Source: a virus
Virus record (IMG/VR): IMGVR_UViG_3300010158_000114
Location: 1-45,749 of that record
Reading direction: 5' to 3' (one strand)
DNA: 45,749 bases
A model generated the notes under the pieces. That model was not told the DNA's origin and searched no databases. It was given only the letters and a program-made list of their open reading frames with translations. The position numbers and the translations under genes were made by a program. How positions within the stretch are numbered: position 1 is the stretch's first letter; every line of letters starts with the position of its first letter. Below are positions 1 through 8,371 of this stretch, piece after piece.

Positions 1-130
1 CTACGCTTACTATACTCTTCATCCAAGCACCCATAATATCTCTTCTTCCGAACAATACATTCCATATTGACATATCAGCATCCCAGATTTCTTTTGGCAC
101 TTCTACTTTAATAACTTGTCTATTCTTCAT
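1..130 (-). CDS. Hypothetical protein, 3' part cut by window edge
   Basis: An open frame of 43 codons starts at an ATG at 128-130 and runs off the left edge. The visible N-terminus reads MKNRQVIKVEVPKEIWDADM and continues with tryptophan-rich sequence. I do not recognise the family. It leads the minus-strand run of small genes that continues to 4.46 kb. Confidence 0.5.
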   Translation of the reverse strand, partial: MKNRQVIKVEVPKEIWDADMSIWNVLFGRRDIMGAWMKSIVSV

Positions 131-189
131 ATTTTTTATTCATAACTTTCTATTGTTATAGTTTTTTTAACCCTTATAAGTTTTGGTAA

Positions 190-321
190 TTAACCCATGA
201 GTGTACTAGTAGACTTAATTCCTACGCTTGCAAGTGCTTTCTCAATATCAGTCTTAATCTGACAGTCAATTTGTGCTGCCATATATCCTTTCAACCAATA
301 AATAAATTGTTCGTTTGTCAT
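190..321 (-). CDS. Small hypothetical phage protein (43 aa)
   Basis: A complete 43-residue frame starting MTNEQFIYWLKGYMAAQ and ending before a TAA at 190-192. Short phage proteins with an F-x-Y-W-L-K/Q-G-Y/F core are common in phages of marine and Bacteroidetes hosts, which supports a real gene. No function is known to me. The opposite-strand frame at 271-501 is taken as a shadow. Confidence 0.5.
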   Translation of the reverse strand: MTNEQFIYWLKGYMAAQIDCQIKTDIEKALASVGIKSTSTLMG

Positions 322-327
322 AACTTT

Positions 328-588
328 CTATTGTTTTTGTGTTATTGTTATTGGGTTATTTTTCCAAAATTCTCTACCTTCCTTACTATTATTAAAGAAC
401 ATAAAAAATTCTCCATACTTACTTTTTACGTTTTCCATTTTTTGAATGTTGATTTCATCGCTATCTTTAAAACTAATATGAATACTAGCAAATGGATGTA
501 ACACGCCTTCAAAATCTTTGTATGTGTATCTTAATAGTGCGACCGGTAATTCACATTCGCTCTTAATTTGTTGATAAAGTTCATTCAT
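328..588 (-). CDS. Hypothetical protein (86 aa)
   Basis: Starts MNELYQQIKSECELP and is soluble-looking, with mixed charged and aromatic residues and no membrane segment. It sits 4 bp from its upstream neighbour (593-799) in an apparent minus-strand operon. Family not recognised. The plus-strand frame covering the same bases is cysteine- and phenylalanine-rich and looks like antisense noise. Confidence 0.55.
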   Translation of the reverse strand: MNELYQQIKSECELPVALLRYTYKDFEGVLHPFASIHISFKDSDEINIQKMENVKSKYGEFFMFFNNSKEGREFWKNNPITITQKQ

Positions 589-592
589 AATC

Positions 593-799
593 TTATTTTT
601 TTAACTCTTCTCTACATCCATTACCCCACCGCTCATTAAACTTATCATCAGTTAATATCTTATCCTTGAACTCCTCAAAATTAAACTCCTCATAGTCAAT
701 CCAACTCTTCTTGAGATTATGTTTAATAAAATCAGAAGTCCAAGTTTCTGTATCTCTACAATATCTGTAATAGTTTTTATACGCCTCCTGTGGTGTCAT
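593..799 (-). CDS. Hypothetical protein (68 aa)
   Basis: Starts MTPQEAYKNYYRYCRDTETW. Small, charged and aromatic, likely helical, with no signal or membrane segment. It is packed 2 bp from the next upstream gene, as is typical of phage operons. Function unknown. Confidence 0.6.
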   Translation of the reverse strand: MTPQEAYKNYYRYCRDTETWTSDFIKHNLKKSWIDYEEFNFEEFKDKILTDDKFNERWGNGCREELKK

Positions 800-801
800 T
801 T

Positions 802-990
802 TTAATTATTTAATCCAACCTTTGTATCAAAAAAACCAATACCTAATAATAACCAAATTATTAGTGAAACGACTAATATTGTTATTACTCCAATTTTAAT
901 ATTATTCCACAAGTCTTCAATTCTTCTGGCTTCTTTTGGGTGTAATCTATAGCCCTTAATCCAGTGTTTTAACGCTTTTAATGTTTTCAT
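802..990 (-). CDS. Small single-pass membrane protein (62 aa)
   Basis: An N-terminal basic amphipathic stretch (about residues 1-30, with LHPKEARRIEDLW) is followed by one strongly hydrophobic helix at about residues 33-53 and a short tail. Topology is likely inner-membrane with a cytoplasmic N-terminus. No family recognised. It lies between the phosphoesterase and the small soluble genes of the same strand. Confidence 0.6.
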   Translation of the reverse strand: MKTLKALKHWIKGYRLHPKEARRIEDLWNNIKIGVITILVVSLIIWLLLGIGFFDTKVGLNN

Positions 991-1001
991 TTTAATTTTT
1001 T

Positions 1002-1688
1002 TTAAATGTAATCAAATAATTTGGTGTTTTCATCAAAATTAACAACAATAGGTTTGTTTTCGTGTTCATATCTTTCATTAAGAACGGAAGCATTTATAAA
1101 ATCAACATCATTAAAACTCTTTTGTCCGTAAGCCCAATGGATGTGCCCGCACGCGTGAATTTTTGGTTGAATTTCCATAATTCTGTTAAATAAATCTTCA
1201 TCCCCAACCATTTGCCCACTTATGGTGTGGTCTAACATTCTAAATGATGGTCCGTGAGTTATAAGAATATCAGTATTACCCGGTATTTTAGCCCACTTTT
1301 CAGCAAGTTTTTCTCCTCTTGGAAGATTAAACGCCCAATCATAAAATTCAGGTTGCCAAGGACTACCATAAAATTTTATCCCATCAATTTCAACACTACT
1401 ATCAAAAAGGTAATGAACACCTTTCTCAATATATTCAGGTGCAATTGTATCTGCATATTGGAATCCAAAATCGTGGTTTCCTGCGATAAATACCTTGTGA
1501 GTAAATGGAGTATTACTAAACCAATCTAAAAATTCCTTGATTTCGTGACTTCTTCCCATATTAGTTACATCTCCGCAGTGAATTAAAATATCGCCACTAC
1601 CTAAAATGTTTCCCATACCCTTACTTGTGAGATATTCGTGTTTTCCGTGAGTATCACTTATGAATTTTATAGTCTTCATCTTCTTCAA
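1002..1688 (-). CDS. Calcineurin-like metallophosphoesterase
   Basis: The metal-binding motifs of the calcineurin-like phosphoesterase superfamily appear in order: SDTHG near residue 11, ILIHCGDVTNMG near 35, FIAGNHDFGF near 68, ILITHGPS near 143 and HACGHIHWAYG near 178. These provide the Asp, His and Asn ligands for two metal ions. Length (228 aa) fits the single-domain class. The substrate (nucleotide, nucleic-acid end or phosphoprotein) cannot be told from sequence. The start overlaps the 3' end of the upstream small gene; an alternative ATG three codons later (1679) is equally plausible. A second, distinct member lies at 19317-19973. Confidence 0.88.
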   Translation of the reverse strand: MKKMKTIKFISDTHGKHEYLTSKGMGNILGSGDILIHCGDVTNMGRSHEIKEFLDWFSNTPFTHKVFIAGNHDFGFQYADTIAPEYIEKGVHYLFDSSVEIDGIKFYGSPWQPEFYDWAFNLPRGEKLAEKWAKIPGNTDILITHGPSFRMLDHTISGQMVGDEDLFNRIMEIQPKIHACGHIHWAYGQKSFNDVDFINASVLNERYEHENKPIVVNFDENTKLFDYI

Positions 1689-1809
1689 AATTTAAAAAGT
1701 CATCACCCTTATAGTCAGGGTGTTTATCCTTCATTTTATCAATCCCTATTGTCCAAAGATAGGAAATAATTGCTGTAATAACAAATATTACTAAATATAT
1801 TTTCCACAT
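1654..1809 (-). CDS. Small membrane protein (51 aa)
   Basis: I chose the ATG at 1807-1809 (MWKIYLVIFVITAIISYLW). The open frame extends further upstream but overlaps the next gene, and that extension is not membrane-like. One N-terminal transmembrane helix (about residues 2-20) is followed by an acidic tail ending EEDEDYKIHK. The 3' end overlaps the phosphoesterase start by 35 bp, suggesting translational coupling. Confidence 0.5.
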   Translation of the reverse strand: MWKIYLVIFVITAIISYLWTIGIDKMKDKHPDYKGDDFLNFEEDEDYKIHK

Positions 1810-1828
1810 ATTATAAATTTTTTTAATA

Positions 1829-2341
1829 TTAATCCCACCATCCGCGGGCTCCCGTCCCGTCAAACCAATCATTCCAATCTTGTTTTTTAGGTTTATATTT
1901 GGAATTATCTTGTCCTTTGAATATCTCCCAAAGTTCCGTCCACTCTTGTTCTTCTATTTCACGAGCTCTTGCATAAACTTTATTATTATGTTCTTTTTGT
2001 TCAGGTTTTTTATTATCAACTAATTCAAATGAACCGGGATGCGATTCAGATGGTTTAAATTGAAATGGTTCAATATGTAATTCACCAAGTTCTTTTTCTG
2101 CCATTTCAATATGTTGAACACCCTTCATATTATTCATAATCTCAATTGCTCTTCTCATTTTGGCAACTTTTTTAATTCTCGGTTCATCAACTTCAATACC
2201 CTTTGTTTCAAGATTGTCGGACATCTCTTTCAAACACACTTTTAATACATCCAAAGTGAAATAGTAATCCCACCACCTGAAATTCCAAATTACTTTTCTA
2301 AAAGTCCAAAAATTCGTTAAAGATTTTATAAATTTTCTCAT
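1829..2341 (-). CDS. Hypothetical protein (170 aa)
   Basis: A tryptophan-rich N-terminus (about residues 10-30) precedes a charged helical body and a C-terminal segment ending DWFDGTGARGWWD. The composition recalls conserved hypothetical proteins of large phages that lie beside DNA-metabolism genes, but I cannot name the family. The neighbour at 2346 starts only 4 bp upstream. Confidence 0.65.
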   Translation of the reverse strand: MRKFIKSLTNFWTFRKVIWNFRWWDYYFTLDVLKVCLKEMSDNLETKGIEVDEPRIKKVAKMRRAIEIMNNMKGVQHIEMAEKELGELHIEPFQFKPSESHPGSFELVDNKKPEQKEHNNKVYARAREIEEQEWTELWEIFKGQDNSKYKPKKQDWNDWFDGTGARGWWD

Positions 2342-2345
2342 AAGT

Positions 2346-3236
2346 TTAATTATTTAATTGTTGATATTCTTTTTCCCAATCACTTGAAATTTGAGTAGTA
2401 TCTATTTTAATTGTGTCTATTTTATTAAGTGAATCAAGATAATATGGTTGATAATTAATATTAAATGTTTCGGTTACAGGTGTGTCCTGATTATAATCTT
2501 TTATTGTATAAGTAGGGTTATATTTTTTATCTCTTCCTGTCCATTTATCATACGTATCAACAAAAAAATTAAAAGTCCTATCAATAAGTGTTACTTTTTT
2601 TCCTGTATTTTTATAATCAACCTTAAAGTAATAACCTGAAATAATAAGTCCCGCAATTAATAAAATAATAAGTACTGGTTTAAAATTATCCATAAATTTC
2701 TCATATCTTCTAAAATCAGATGGGTCCATATCAATACCGAATAATCCATTAAAAAAAACTTTAGAAAAACTCATTCTACTTCTTTTCTTATTCCACCCTT
2801 CAGGTTTTTCAAAATTAAAGGTAATCGGCTTTTCCGTTTGTTTTGGAGTTTCAACCTTAACTTCTTCTTTAACAGGTTCAGGTTCAATTACTTCCTCTTC
2901 TTTTACAGGTTCAATAGTTGGGGTTACAGAGGGAGTTGAATTTACAGGTATAGAGGGCGTGACTTTCATCGTAAATTCCAAATTAAATTCTTTCGCAAAT
3001 TTTTTCATAAATTCTAACTTTTCATCATATGAAAGTTCATCAATAGTTGGTTCCACAACCTTTTCGGGTTCCGTAAATTCTTGTGTTTTATCTTGTTTTA
3101 ATGTTTCCTCGACAACTTTCTCACCAAGTTCTGTCTTAAACATATCCTCAAACTCATTCATCCAAGAATCTTTTGCTCCTCCAGTATTTTGTTCACCCGT
3201 GTGGTAAATGTTGGTTGGTTTTTGTAATAATGGCAT
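2346..3236 (-). CDS. Hypothetical membrane protein with Glu/Pro/Val-rich region (296 aa)
   Basis: The N-terminal half is soluble with a Glu/Pro/Val-rich low-complexity stretch (about residues 95-140, containing EPVKEE repeats). One transmembrane helix follows near residues 190-206 (VLIILLIAGLIISGYYF), then a polar C-terminal domain. Such a layout suggests a membrane-anchored protein with a flexible linker. It is preceded by a host-type TATCTTTG promoter on the minus strand (3255-3262), so it probably heads the operon running down to position 1. Confidence 0.65.
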   Translation of the reverse strand: MPLLQKPTNIYHTGEQNTGGAKDSWMNEFEDMFKTELGEKVVEETLKQDKTQEFTEPEKVVEPTIDELSYDEKLEFMKKFAKEFNLEFTMKVTPSIPVNSTPSVTPTIEPVKEEEVIEPEPVKEEVKVETPKQTEKPITFNFEKPEGWNKKRSRMSFSKVFFNGLFGIDMDPSDFRRYEKFMDNFKPVLIILLIAGLIISGYYFKVDYKNTGKKVTLIDRTFNFFVDTYDKWTGRDKKYNPTYTIKDYNQDTPVTETFNINYQPYYLDSLNKIDTIKIDTTQISSDWEKEYQQLNN

Positions 3237-3254
3237 ATAAAATTTATTTTACAA

Positions 3255-3262
3255 CAAAGATA
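3255..3262 (-). promoter_or_regulatory. Bacteroidetes-type promoter element TATCTTTG
   Basis: Read on the minus strand the bases are TATCTTTG, an exact match to the TAnnTTTG -7 element of Bacteroidetes housekeeping promoters. It lies 18 bp upstream of the start at 3236. The -33 element is obscured by the neighbouring A-run. Confidence 0.55.
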
Positions 3263-3270
3263 AGAAAAAA

Positions 3271-3307
3271 AAAAGACTCGTCAAAATTATTTTTTTGCGA
3301 GTCTTTT
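3271..3307 (-). terminator. Terminator after endolysin gene
   Basis: Minus strand: AAAAGACTCG pairs with CGAGTCTTTT across a 17-base loop and is followed by a long T-run. It is placed to stop transcripts coming from the endolysin gene or from a short element at 3271-3358. Confidence 0.55.
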
Positions 3308-3385
3308 AGGATTGATATATGAGACACTCTCAAAAAGGAGTGATGTAAGAAATAAATATCACATTTTTTTTATAAAATCAAGTTT

Positions 3386-4201
3386 TTACTTTAAAAGGAA
3401 GTAAAATTGGTTAAAATATTCAAGTCTATCATCCAAACCATTAGTTCCACCGTTTACACATTTTGTTACACCAATAACAGCATCTTTTGTTGCTCCTACA
3501 TCACATTTTGTTAAACATCTTTGAAAGAACCAAGCAGCTGAAAGTAATGGATATTTTGAGGCAACTAAATCCGGATTAGAAATAATATCCTCATTTATAG
3601 ATTGCCCAAATGATTTATAATTATCTTTACCAGTTAATTGTATATAACCTCGGCCACGGAATTTATACCCTTCTTTTGTAGTTTCATCACCATTTCCCAT
3701 TCTTGCACCATAAACTTTTGATGCAATTTTTTCAGGTTGTTTTGCGTATGATTCTGCGAGAGTACCAGGAAAATATTTTGTAAAAGTTTTTCTTAAACCA
3801 TCAGCAGAATAGTTAAGATTTTCCTCTGTAATTTTAAATTTACCTGATTCGTGAGCACACTGTGATAAAAAGTGTGCAAGTCTTAAAGGTGTGTTAATTT
3901 GAAATTTTGTAATTGTATCGGGAATTTGTGCCAATACATTTGCAGGTATGTAATCTCTTAAATTTTCGAATTTTAATGTTCCAGATGATACTGGTGCAGG
4001 TGCGGGTGGGGCAACTACCTTTGGAAACATCTTGTCCCAAGTGTTTACACCAATAACACCATCATTAATCAATCCGTTTTGTGATTGCCAAGTTTTTACC
4101 GCTTGCTCGGTTCCTGCGCCGAATATTCCATCGGCAACCAAACCCAACTTTTGTTGAATTTTTTTAACTTCTTCGCCTTGTGAGCCTTTTTTTAATAACA
4201 T
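3386..4201 (-). CDS. Endolysin: peptidoglycan-binding domain plus GH19 chitinase-like domain
   Basis: Residues 1-60 form a peptidoglycan-binding (PGBD-1) repeat: QGEEVKKIQQKLG, then DGIFGAGTEQAVKTWQ and DGVIGVNTWDKMF. A Pro/Ala linker (61-72) leads to a GH19 catalytic domain with FLSQCAHESGKF (catalytic Glu118), a second acid in ITEEN (126/127) and the hallmark FRGRGYIQLTGKDNY near 181-195. GH19 phage enzymes cut the glycan strand of peptidoglycan. There is no signal peptide, so it would need the holin. A holin gene is 17 kb away (21079-21249). Confidence 0.9.
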   Translation of the reverse strand: MLLKKGSQGEEVKKIQQKLGLVADGIFGAGTEQAVKTWQSQNGLINDGVIGVNTWDKMFPKVVAPPAPAPVSSGTLKFENLRDYIPANVLAQIPDTITKFQINTPLRLAHFLSQCAHESGKFKITEENLNYSADGLRKTFTKYFPGTLAESYAKQPEKIASKVYGARMGNGDETTKEGYKFRGRGYIQLTGKDNYKSFGQSINEDIISNPDLVASKYPLLSAAWFFQRCLTKCDVGATKDAVIGVTKCVNGGTNGLDDRLEYFNQFYFLLK

Positions 4202-4259
4202 TTTCGTATATTTGCTTTGTTTATTTACTAATAAGTATTTAAGTTATTAAAAGGAGATA

Positions 4260-4457
4260 CTAATTTTTTTTTATTCTCTCAATTTCAACAGATTGTCCCC
4301 CAATCCATATATCAAATATCAAAAGGACAACATATACATCAATTTCACTAATATTGTGTAGTTCGGGTGCGGAAAATTTTAAGAATACCCACCACATTAT
4401 TCTCGCACCTAAATAAATTTTACCAATTAGGACTAATAAGACAAAAAATGATTTCAT
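4260..4457 (-). CDS. Small membrane protein (65 aa)
   Basis: Two hydrophobic segments are visible: residues 3-28 (FFVLLVLIGKIYLGARIMWWVF) and about 42-53 (VYVVLLIFDIWIGG). The first could act as a signal anchor. It lies just upstream of the endolysin, so a role as a lysis accessory is possible, but nothing in the sequence proves it. Confidence 0.5.
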   Translation of the reverse strand: MKSFFVLLVLIGKIYLGARIMWWVFLKFSAPELHNISEIDVYVVLLIFDIWIGGQSVEIERIKKN

Positions 4458-4497
4458 ATTGTGAAATATAGAAGTATTTATTTAGAAAATACACTAT

Positions 4498-4890
4498 ATG
4501 GAGAATTTAAAGTTTATTATTAGAGAAGCGTTAAATAATATAATTAAAGAAAGAGAAAATATCATATATGAAGATGAGTATGGTTCTGTGGAAATAACAG
4601 ATTTTATCGCTGATGATAATAATTTGAATGAGGCGGAATATAAAGGTAGAAAAGTTCAGTTGGGTAAGGTTATGCAGGGCGATGTTAAAAAATCGAAAGT
4701 GTATGTTAAGAACGACAAAGGAAATGTAGTCAAAGTTAATTTCGGGTTTGGTGGTAAATCAGCACACGGAAAAAGAATGACTATTAAAAAGAACAATCCT
4801 GCAAGAAGAAAGTCATTTAGGGCGAGAATGAATTGTGATAACCCCGGACCTCGCTGGAAAGCAAGATATTGGGCTTGTAGAACTTGGTAA
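4498..4890 (+). CDS. Conserved phage protein with basic cysteine-containing C-terminus (130 aa)
   Basis: The N-terminal 45 residues form an amphipathic, capsid-targeting-like helix (MENLKFIIREALNNIIKERE). The C-terminal half carries a conserved block I recognise from many marine and T4-like phages: KKNNPARRKSFRARMNC, then DNPGPRWKARYW and CRTW. This block is often the C-terminal module of proteins of unknown function. A TATTTATTT motif lies 24 bp upstream of the ATG. Confidence 0.7.
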   Translation: MENLKFIIREALNNIIKERENIIYEDEYGSVEITDFIADDNNLNEAEYKGRKVQLGKVMQGDVKKSKVYVKNDKGNVVKVNFGFGGKSAHGKRMTIKKNNPARRKSFRARMNCDNPGPRWKARYWACRTW

Positions 4891-4892
4891 TT

Positions 4893-5192
4893 ATGGAAAT
4901 TAGTAAATTAAAAAAATATTTGAAAATTTATTTGGATACTGTGATTACTCCAAAAGTTAATAGACATTTTGCGTCACAAGAAGGGTACGAACCAGTCACT
5001 ATTTCAATATACGATATAAAACCAAAAGAACATTTACCAATGGAGATGTCTATATTTTTAGATATTGACCCCGATTTACCTAGTGGTTATTATGTTTCTA
5101 AAACTATTAGTAAAGATATTAAAGACTTTATTAATAGTTTAGGTGTTAAAAAACTTATTAGTATTCAATTTAACAGTCGTCCGCTATATTAA
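4893..5192 (+). CDS. Hypothetical protein (99 aa)
   Basis: I chose the ATG at 4893 (MEISKLKKYLKIYLDTVITP), directly after the stop of the previous gene; an in-frame TTG nine bases earlier overlaps that gene. It is small, mixed alpha/beta and soluble. The coupling suggests it is co-expressed with 4498-4890. Family not recognised. Confidence 0.65.
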   Translation: MEISKLKKYLKIYLDTVITPKVNRHFASQEGYEPVTISIYDIKPKEHLPMEMSIFLDIDPDLPSGYYVSKTISKDIKDFINSLGVKKLISIQFNSRPLY

Positions 5193-5213
5193 GCCAATTA
5201 ATAAAAACAAATA

Positions 5214-5486
5214 TTGATTGGCTTGGAAAATAAAATAAAAAATATAGGTTATTACAAATACTACCCCACCAATCCTAATATTGCCGATTGCATTAGGGAA
5301 TATCCAATTACAGAGGAGATTTTAAAATACATTAAAAAAACGGGACAATATAAATTGGAATATCAAAATTCCAAACCAAAAACTATTAACGGAAAATTTG
5401 ATTGGATTAATATAACTTATCCAATCCAAACTTTTTGGCGAAAGCACCGAATGAATCTTTATAAGATGTTTGAGTTTCATCAGTAA
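5214..5486 (+). CDS. Doubtful hypothetical protein (90 aa), overlaps convergent gene
   Basis: Opens at a TTG and reads LENKIKNIGYYKYYPTNPN, which looks like genuine protein sequence. Its last 27 codons are antisense to the 3' end of the flavodoxin-like gene at 5407-6174. Either the genes overlap tail to tail by 80 bp, or this is a gene whose original end was lost. It has no ATG start. Confidence 0.4.
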   Translation: MIGLENKIKNIGYYKYYPTNPNIADCIREYPITEEILKYIKKTGQYKLEYQNSKPKTINGKFDWINITYPIQTFWRKHRMNLYKMFEFHQ

Positions 5487-6174
5487 CTTTACTTGTGTAT
5501 TGCCAATTCCAATAAAACTTATCGTTAGGTTTGAAACCATAAAAAGAATGAACTTTTCTTTGAGTTTCAACAACATCTAACCCGTGCCAGTTTTGTCCTG
5601 TGCAGATAAAACCACTCTCAATATCTTTAATTATATTTGATTCACCAAGAGTGTCGTGTCTATTTTCAATCCAAGTTAATCTCTCAATAAGTTTTTGGTA
5701 GAACATACTTGCTTGTCCCCATCTTACGGAAGTAAAAAATATAACTGCGTTTGATTCAAATAATTCTTTTGAAATTCTCCAAAGTTCGTCATCGCTATTA
5801 TTAAGACTAGCCCAACATCTGTGAAATCCCGATGGATTTTTTTTATCATCTTTAAGTAACGCTTTTTTCAATCCACAGGAGTTACCATCTTTTCTTGAAA
5901 CATTTCCTTCACAAGGGTGAATGGTTAATTCAGGAACATCTATTAGAGTTGCTTTATCTCCAAGAGCTTCCTGAATTATCATAGCGAGAATTGTTGATTT
6001 TGGTATATCAACGTCATCCTTATTCCAATTATATCTGTTGGAGCAGGCGAGTAATAACACCTTGTCTAACTTATCTAATTCAGTTATTGTTTTTTCAAGT
6101 CGGGATAAATTACCTGTTGATATGTTTTTTTCCGTTACTTGGTATTTGTCGTATAGCTCTTGCAGATTTTGCAT
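5407..6174 (-). CDS. NAD(P)H-dependent FMN reductase / flavodoxin-fold oxidoreductase
   Basis: The flavodoxin-like fold of the NADPH-dependent FMN reductase family is suggested by a first strand and phosphate-binding loop LLLACSNRYNWN (residues 40-51) with a following STILAMIIQEAL helix. Next come IDVPELTIHPCEGN and the family block AVIFFTSVRWGQASMFYQKLIERLTW around residue 150. Relatives (WrbA-like and iron-sulfur flavoproteins) reduce flavin or quinones. Several cysteines (CEGNVS..CG) could be redox-active. Length is 255 aa. A TATTTATTT motif precedes its ATG on the minus strand. Its role in a phage is unclear, perhaps redox or nucleotide metabolism. Confidence 0.72.
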   Translation of the reverse strand: MQNLQELYDKYQVTEKNISTGNLSRLEKTITELDKLDKVLLLACSNRYNWNKDDVDIPKSTILAMIIQEALGDKATLIDVPELTIHPCEGNVSRKDGNSCGLKKALLKDDKKNPSGFHRCWASLNNSDDELWRISKELFESNAVIFFTSVRWGQASMFYQKLIERLTWIENRHDTLGESNIIKDIESGFICTGQNWHGLDVVETQRKVHSFYGFKPNDKFYWNWQYTSKVTDETQTSYKDSFGAFAKKFGLDKLY

Positions 6175-6203
6175 ATGAAATAAATATCTGGTAAAATTAA
6201 AAC

Positions 6204-7292
6204 TTATGCACTTGTTAATTGAACTTCGCCATTATCTGTCCTTGTTATTCTAAATTGATTTGGGTTACCGTATACTATGTAATCACCTGCTGGTCGTATA
6301 AGAGTTGCCGTCGATACTTCAACGTCTCCAACAACCTCCTCATATTCGTAATCATCGGGATAAGGGGGATGATTAATTGTTAGAGTATTATTAGCATTAT
6401 TGGCATATCTCATAGTAATACCCGCCACCGGTTGCATAGGCCCTTCTGCCAAATCTATTCCTTCCACCAAACTGCTTTTGTATAAAAAATATTTACAATC
6501 AACTAAAACTTTATCTAAATCATCAGGATGCAACATCTCACTATTCTTTATCTTACAAGTCGCCAAGTTTTTAATAATTGGTAATAGATATGAGTCAATA
6601 TCTAATTGTAAAAAATCAACTCTTGTGTCTTCAGCGTTCCAAAATGAAATTTCATTATCTATATCATAAACTTCGCTATATAATGCGAATTTATAACCTG
6701 TAATTTTATTGATAAAATAAACCAACACACCTCTTGAAAAATATTTTGCAAAATATTCTTTTTCTTTTTTGTATGTGGTGCACCATTTGGTGGATGCCCC
6801 GTATTTTGCAGACGCTTCAAATGAAAGTGGCCTAACCGCAATCCAAGTATCATCTTCAAACTCTTTATGAATTTGATTTTGAAGTTCTTTTGAGTATAAT
6901 TTTAAGGTTGCGGATGATACTGCGGCTCTAACATCTTCCATATTTTTATATGTTAAAATATCCTTATTATCAATAACCCCCCTTTCCATATACTCCATAA
7001 ATTCTCTCATAATATCCCAATCTCTTGAAGTAACATAATCTAATATGAGATATGAGACAATAATTTCATACTCATTCAGTCCCTTATAATCAAATCCATA
7101 TTCCTCACATCTTGATTTTACAGAATCTAACTCACTTCTGTGCTCAACCCTTTTTTTTAATGATTCATTAACCATATGTGATATTACTGGCATATATTTA
7201 CCTGATTTTGAAATATCTAACCTCCTGAAAATATCAAAATAATTTATGTTAAATTGTGGGTGTTGTTTTTTTAATTCATCTATTCTCGACAT
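6204..7292 (-). CDS. KWCTT-motif phage protein, paralogue 1 (362 aa)
   Basis: The central motif VRPLSFEASAKYGASTKWCTT (roughly residues 153-173) is nearly the same as one in the protein at 23671-25134. Both are followed by a beta-rich stretch and a W-x-A-x-D block (FWNAEDTRV here). I have seen the YGAxTKWCTT signature in uncharacterised proteins of large phages. The conserved Trp-Cys-Thr suggests a catalytic or metal site, but the activity is unknown. The C-terminus (about 290-362) is a separate, polar, beta-rich extension. Confidence 0.7.
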   Translation of the reverse strand: MSRIDELKKQHPQFNINYFDIFRRLDISKSGKYMPVISHMVNESLKKRVEHRSELDSVKSRCEEYGFDYKGLNEYEIIVSYLILDYVTSRDWDIMREFMEYMERGVIDNKDILTYKNMEDVRAAVSSATLKLYSKELQNQIHKEFEDDTWIAVRPLSFEASAKYGASTKWCTTYKKEKEYFAKYFSRGVLVYFINKITGYKFALYSEVYDIDNEISFWNAEDTRVDFLQLDIDSYLLPIIKNLATCKIKNSEMLHPDDLDKVLVDCKYFLYKSSLVEGIDLAEGPMQPVAGITMRYANNANNTLTINHPPYPDDYEYEEVVGDVEVSTATLIRPAGDYIVYGNPNQFRITRTDNGEVQLTSA

Positions 7293-7361
7293 ACAATATA
7301 TTTTTTAAAAAAGTAAGAAAATTAAAAATCTCAATCAACTAAAACACTTATTATTTTTTCG

Positions 7362-7370
7362 GTATTTATA
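7362..7370 (+). promoter_or_regulatory. TATTTATA motif upstream of metalloprotease gene
   Basis: GTATTTATA ends 5 bases before the ATG at 7376. It is one of about two dozen TATTTATWA motifs placed just ahead of phage genes, and a candidate phage-specific promoter or start-site signal. Confidence 0.5.
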
Positions 7371-7375
7371 GTGAT

Positions 7376-8371
7376 ATGGAAAATGAATTTTCACAAGATA
7401 AGTTATTGGCAAGAGTTAATAAATTCCTTAAAACTCACACATTTAGTGTTAATTATCCTTTGATTGATAATTTTTATCCAATAACAATCAAAATTGAATT
7501 AACAGATTTTAGGAGTTTAATTAGGAGGGGGGAATATGTTAAATATCTTATGTATACAATCTACATAGTTCCATCGGGAGATGCGGATACTGATAAAGTT
7601 ATGAAAAATCTAATACCCGGTGAAAAAGTTATTAACAATCCAAGCTCAATTAACCAATCCACTTTTTATTTGAGATTATCTAATGATGTTGATGTAATTT
7701 TAGAAAATTTTTTACAATATTGGGGGCAAGATTATTTGGTATTTTGTAATAAAGTTGTAAATTTGTACCCTGAACAAGAAACTATGAACGAAAATTTAAT
7801 TGTTGAAGGTAAATTAGACAGCGTTGTTAGAAAAATAACCGCAGATATTATACAATTTTTAAAGTTTGGACAAGAAGGAGAATTTTCCTTACCCGAAGAT
7901 GTAAGTGGTGGAGATATGTTATATAGTTTTACGCAATTAGATACAGAATTTTCAGTTGAATTAAATATTATTGAAGATGAATCTATTTCGGGATATGAAT
8001 TGGACGCAGATTATTATAGAGATGAAGATATTATTAAAATTACAATAACAATCAATCCAAATGAAGGCAGAGAATACCTACAAGATTTAACAGGTGAATT
8101 AAATGAAACCCTTACTCACGAATTAACACATATGGTTCAACACGAAAGTGGTTATGAATTTCCTGAAGACCCAGAAAAACCATATGATTATTATACTCAA
8201 CAACACGAATTAGAAGCTCAATACAACGGATTTATGAGAAGAGCAAGAGCAGAAAAAAGAAGTTTGGAATCTGTGATGGATGAATGGTTTAGAAAAAATA
8301 AAAAAAATCACAGATTAAAACAAAAACATATTGATAAGTTAAAAAAGAAAATTGCCAATTTTGGAAATTAA
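7376..8371 (+). CDS. Zinc metalloprotease-like protein (HExxH)
   Basis: A zincin motif HELTHMVQHE lies at residues 248-257 (His248, catalytic Glu249, His252). A downstream QQHELEAQYN block about 22 residues later supplies a possible third ligand. The N-terminal 135 residues form a separate beta-rich domain. An internal MNENLIVEGKLDS at 137 resembles the N-termini of neighbouring phage proteins, so the enzyme may be a fusion of two modules. The substrate is unknown; possibilities are virion maturation, host protein cleavage or cell-wall access. The gene converges with 8368-8988, overlapping by 4 bp. Confidence 0.75.
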   Translation: MENEFSQDKLLARVNKFLKTHTFSVNYPLIDNFYPITIKIELTDFRSLIRRGEYVKYLMYTIYIVPSGDADTDKVMKNLIPGEKVINNPSSINQSTFYLRLSNDVDVILENFLQYWGQDYLVFCNKVVNLYPEQETMNENLIVEGKLDSVVRKITADIIQFLKFGQEGEFSLPEDVSGGDMLYSFTQLDTEFSVELNIIEDESISGYELDADYYRDEDIIKITITINPNEGREYLQDLTGELNETLTHELTHMVQHESGYEFPEDPEKPYDYYTQQHELEAQYNGFMRRARAEKRSLESVMDEWFRKNKKNHRLKQKHIDKLKKKIANFGN

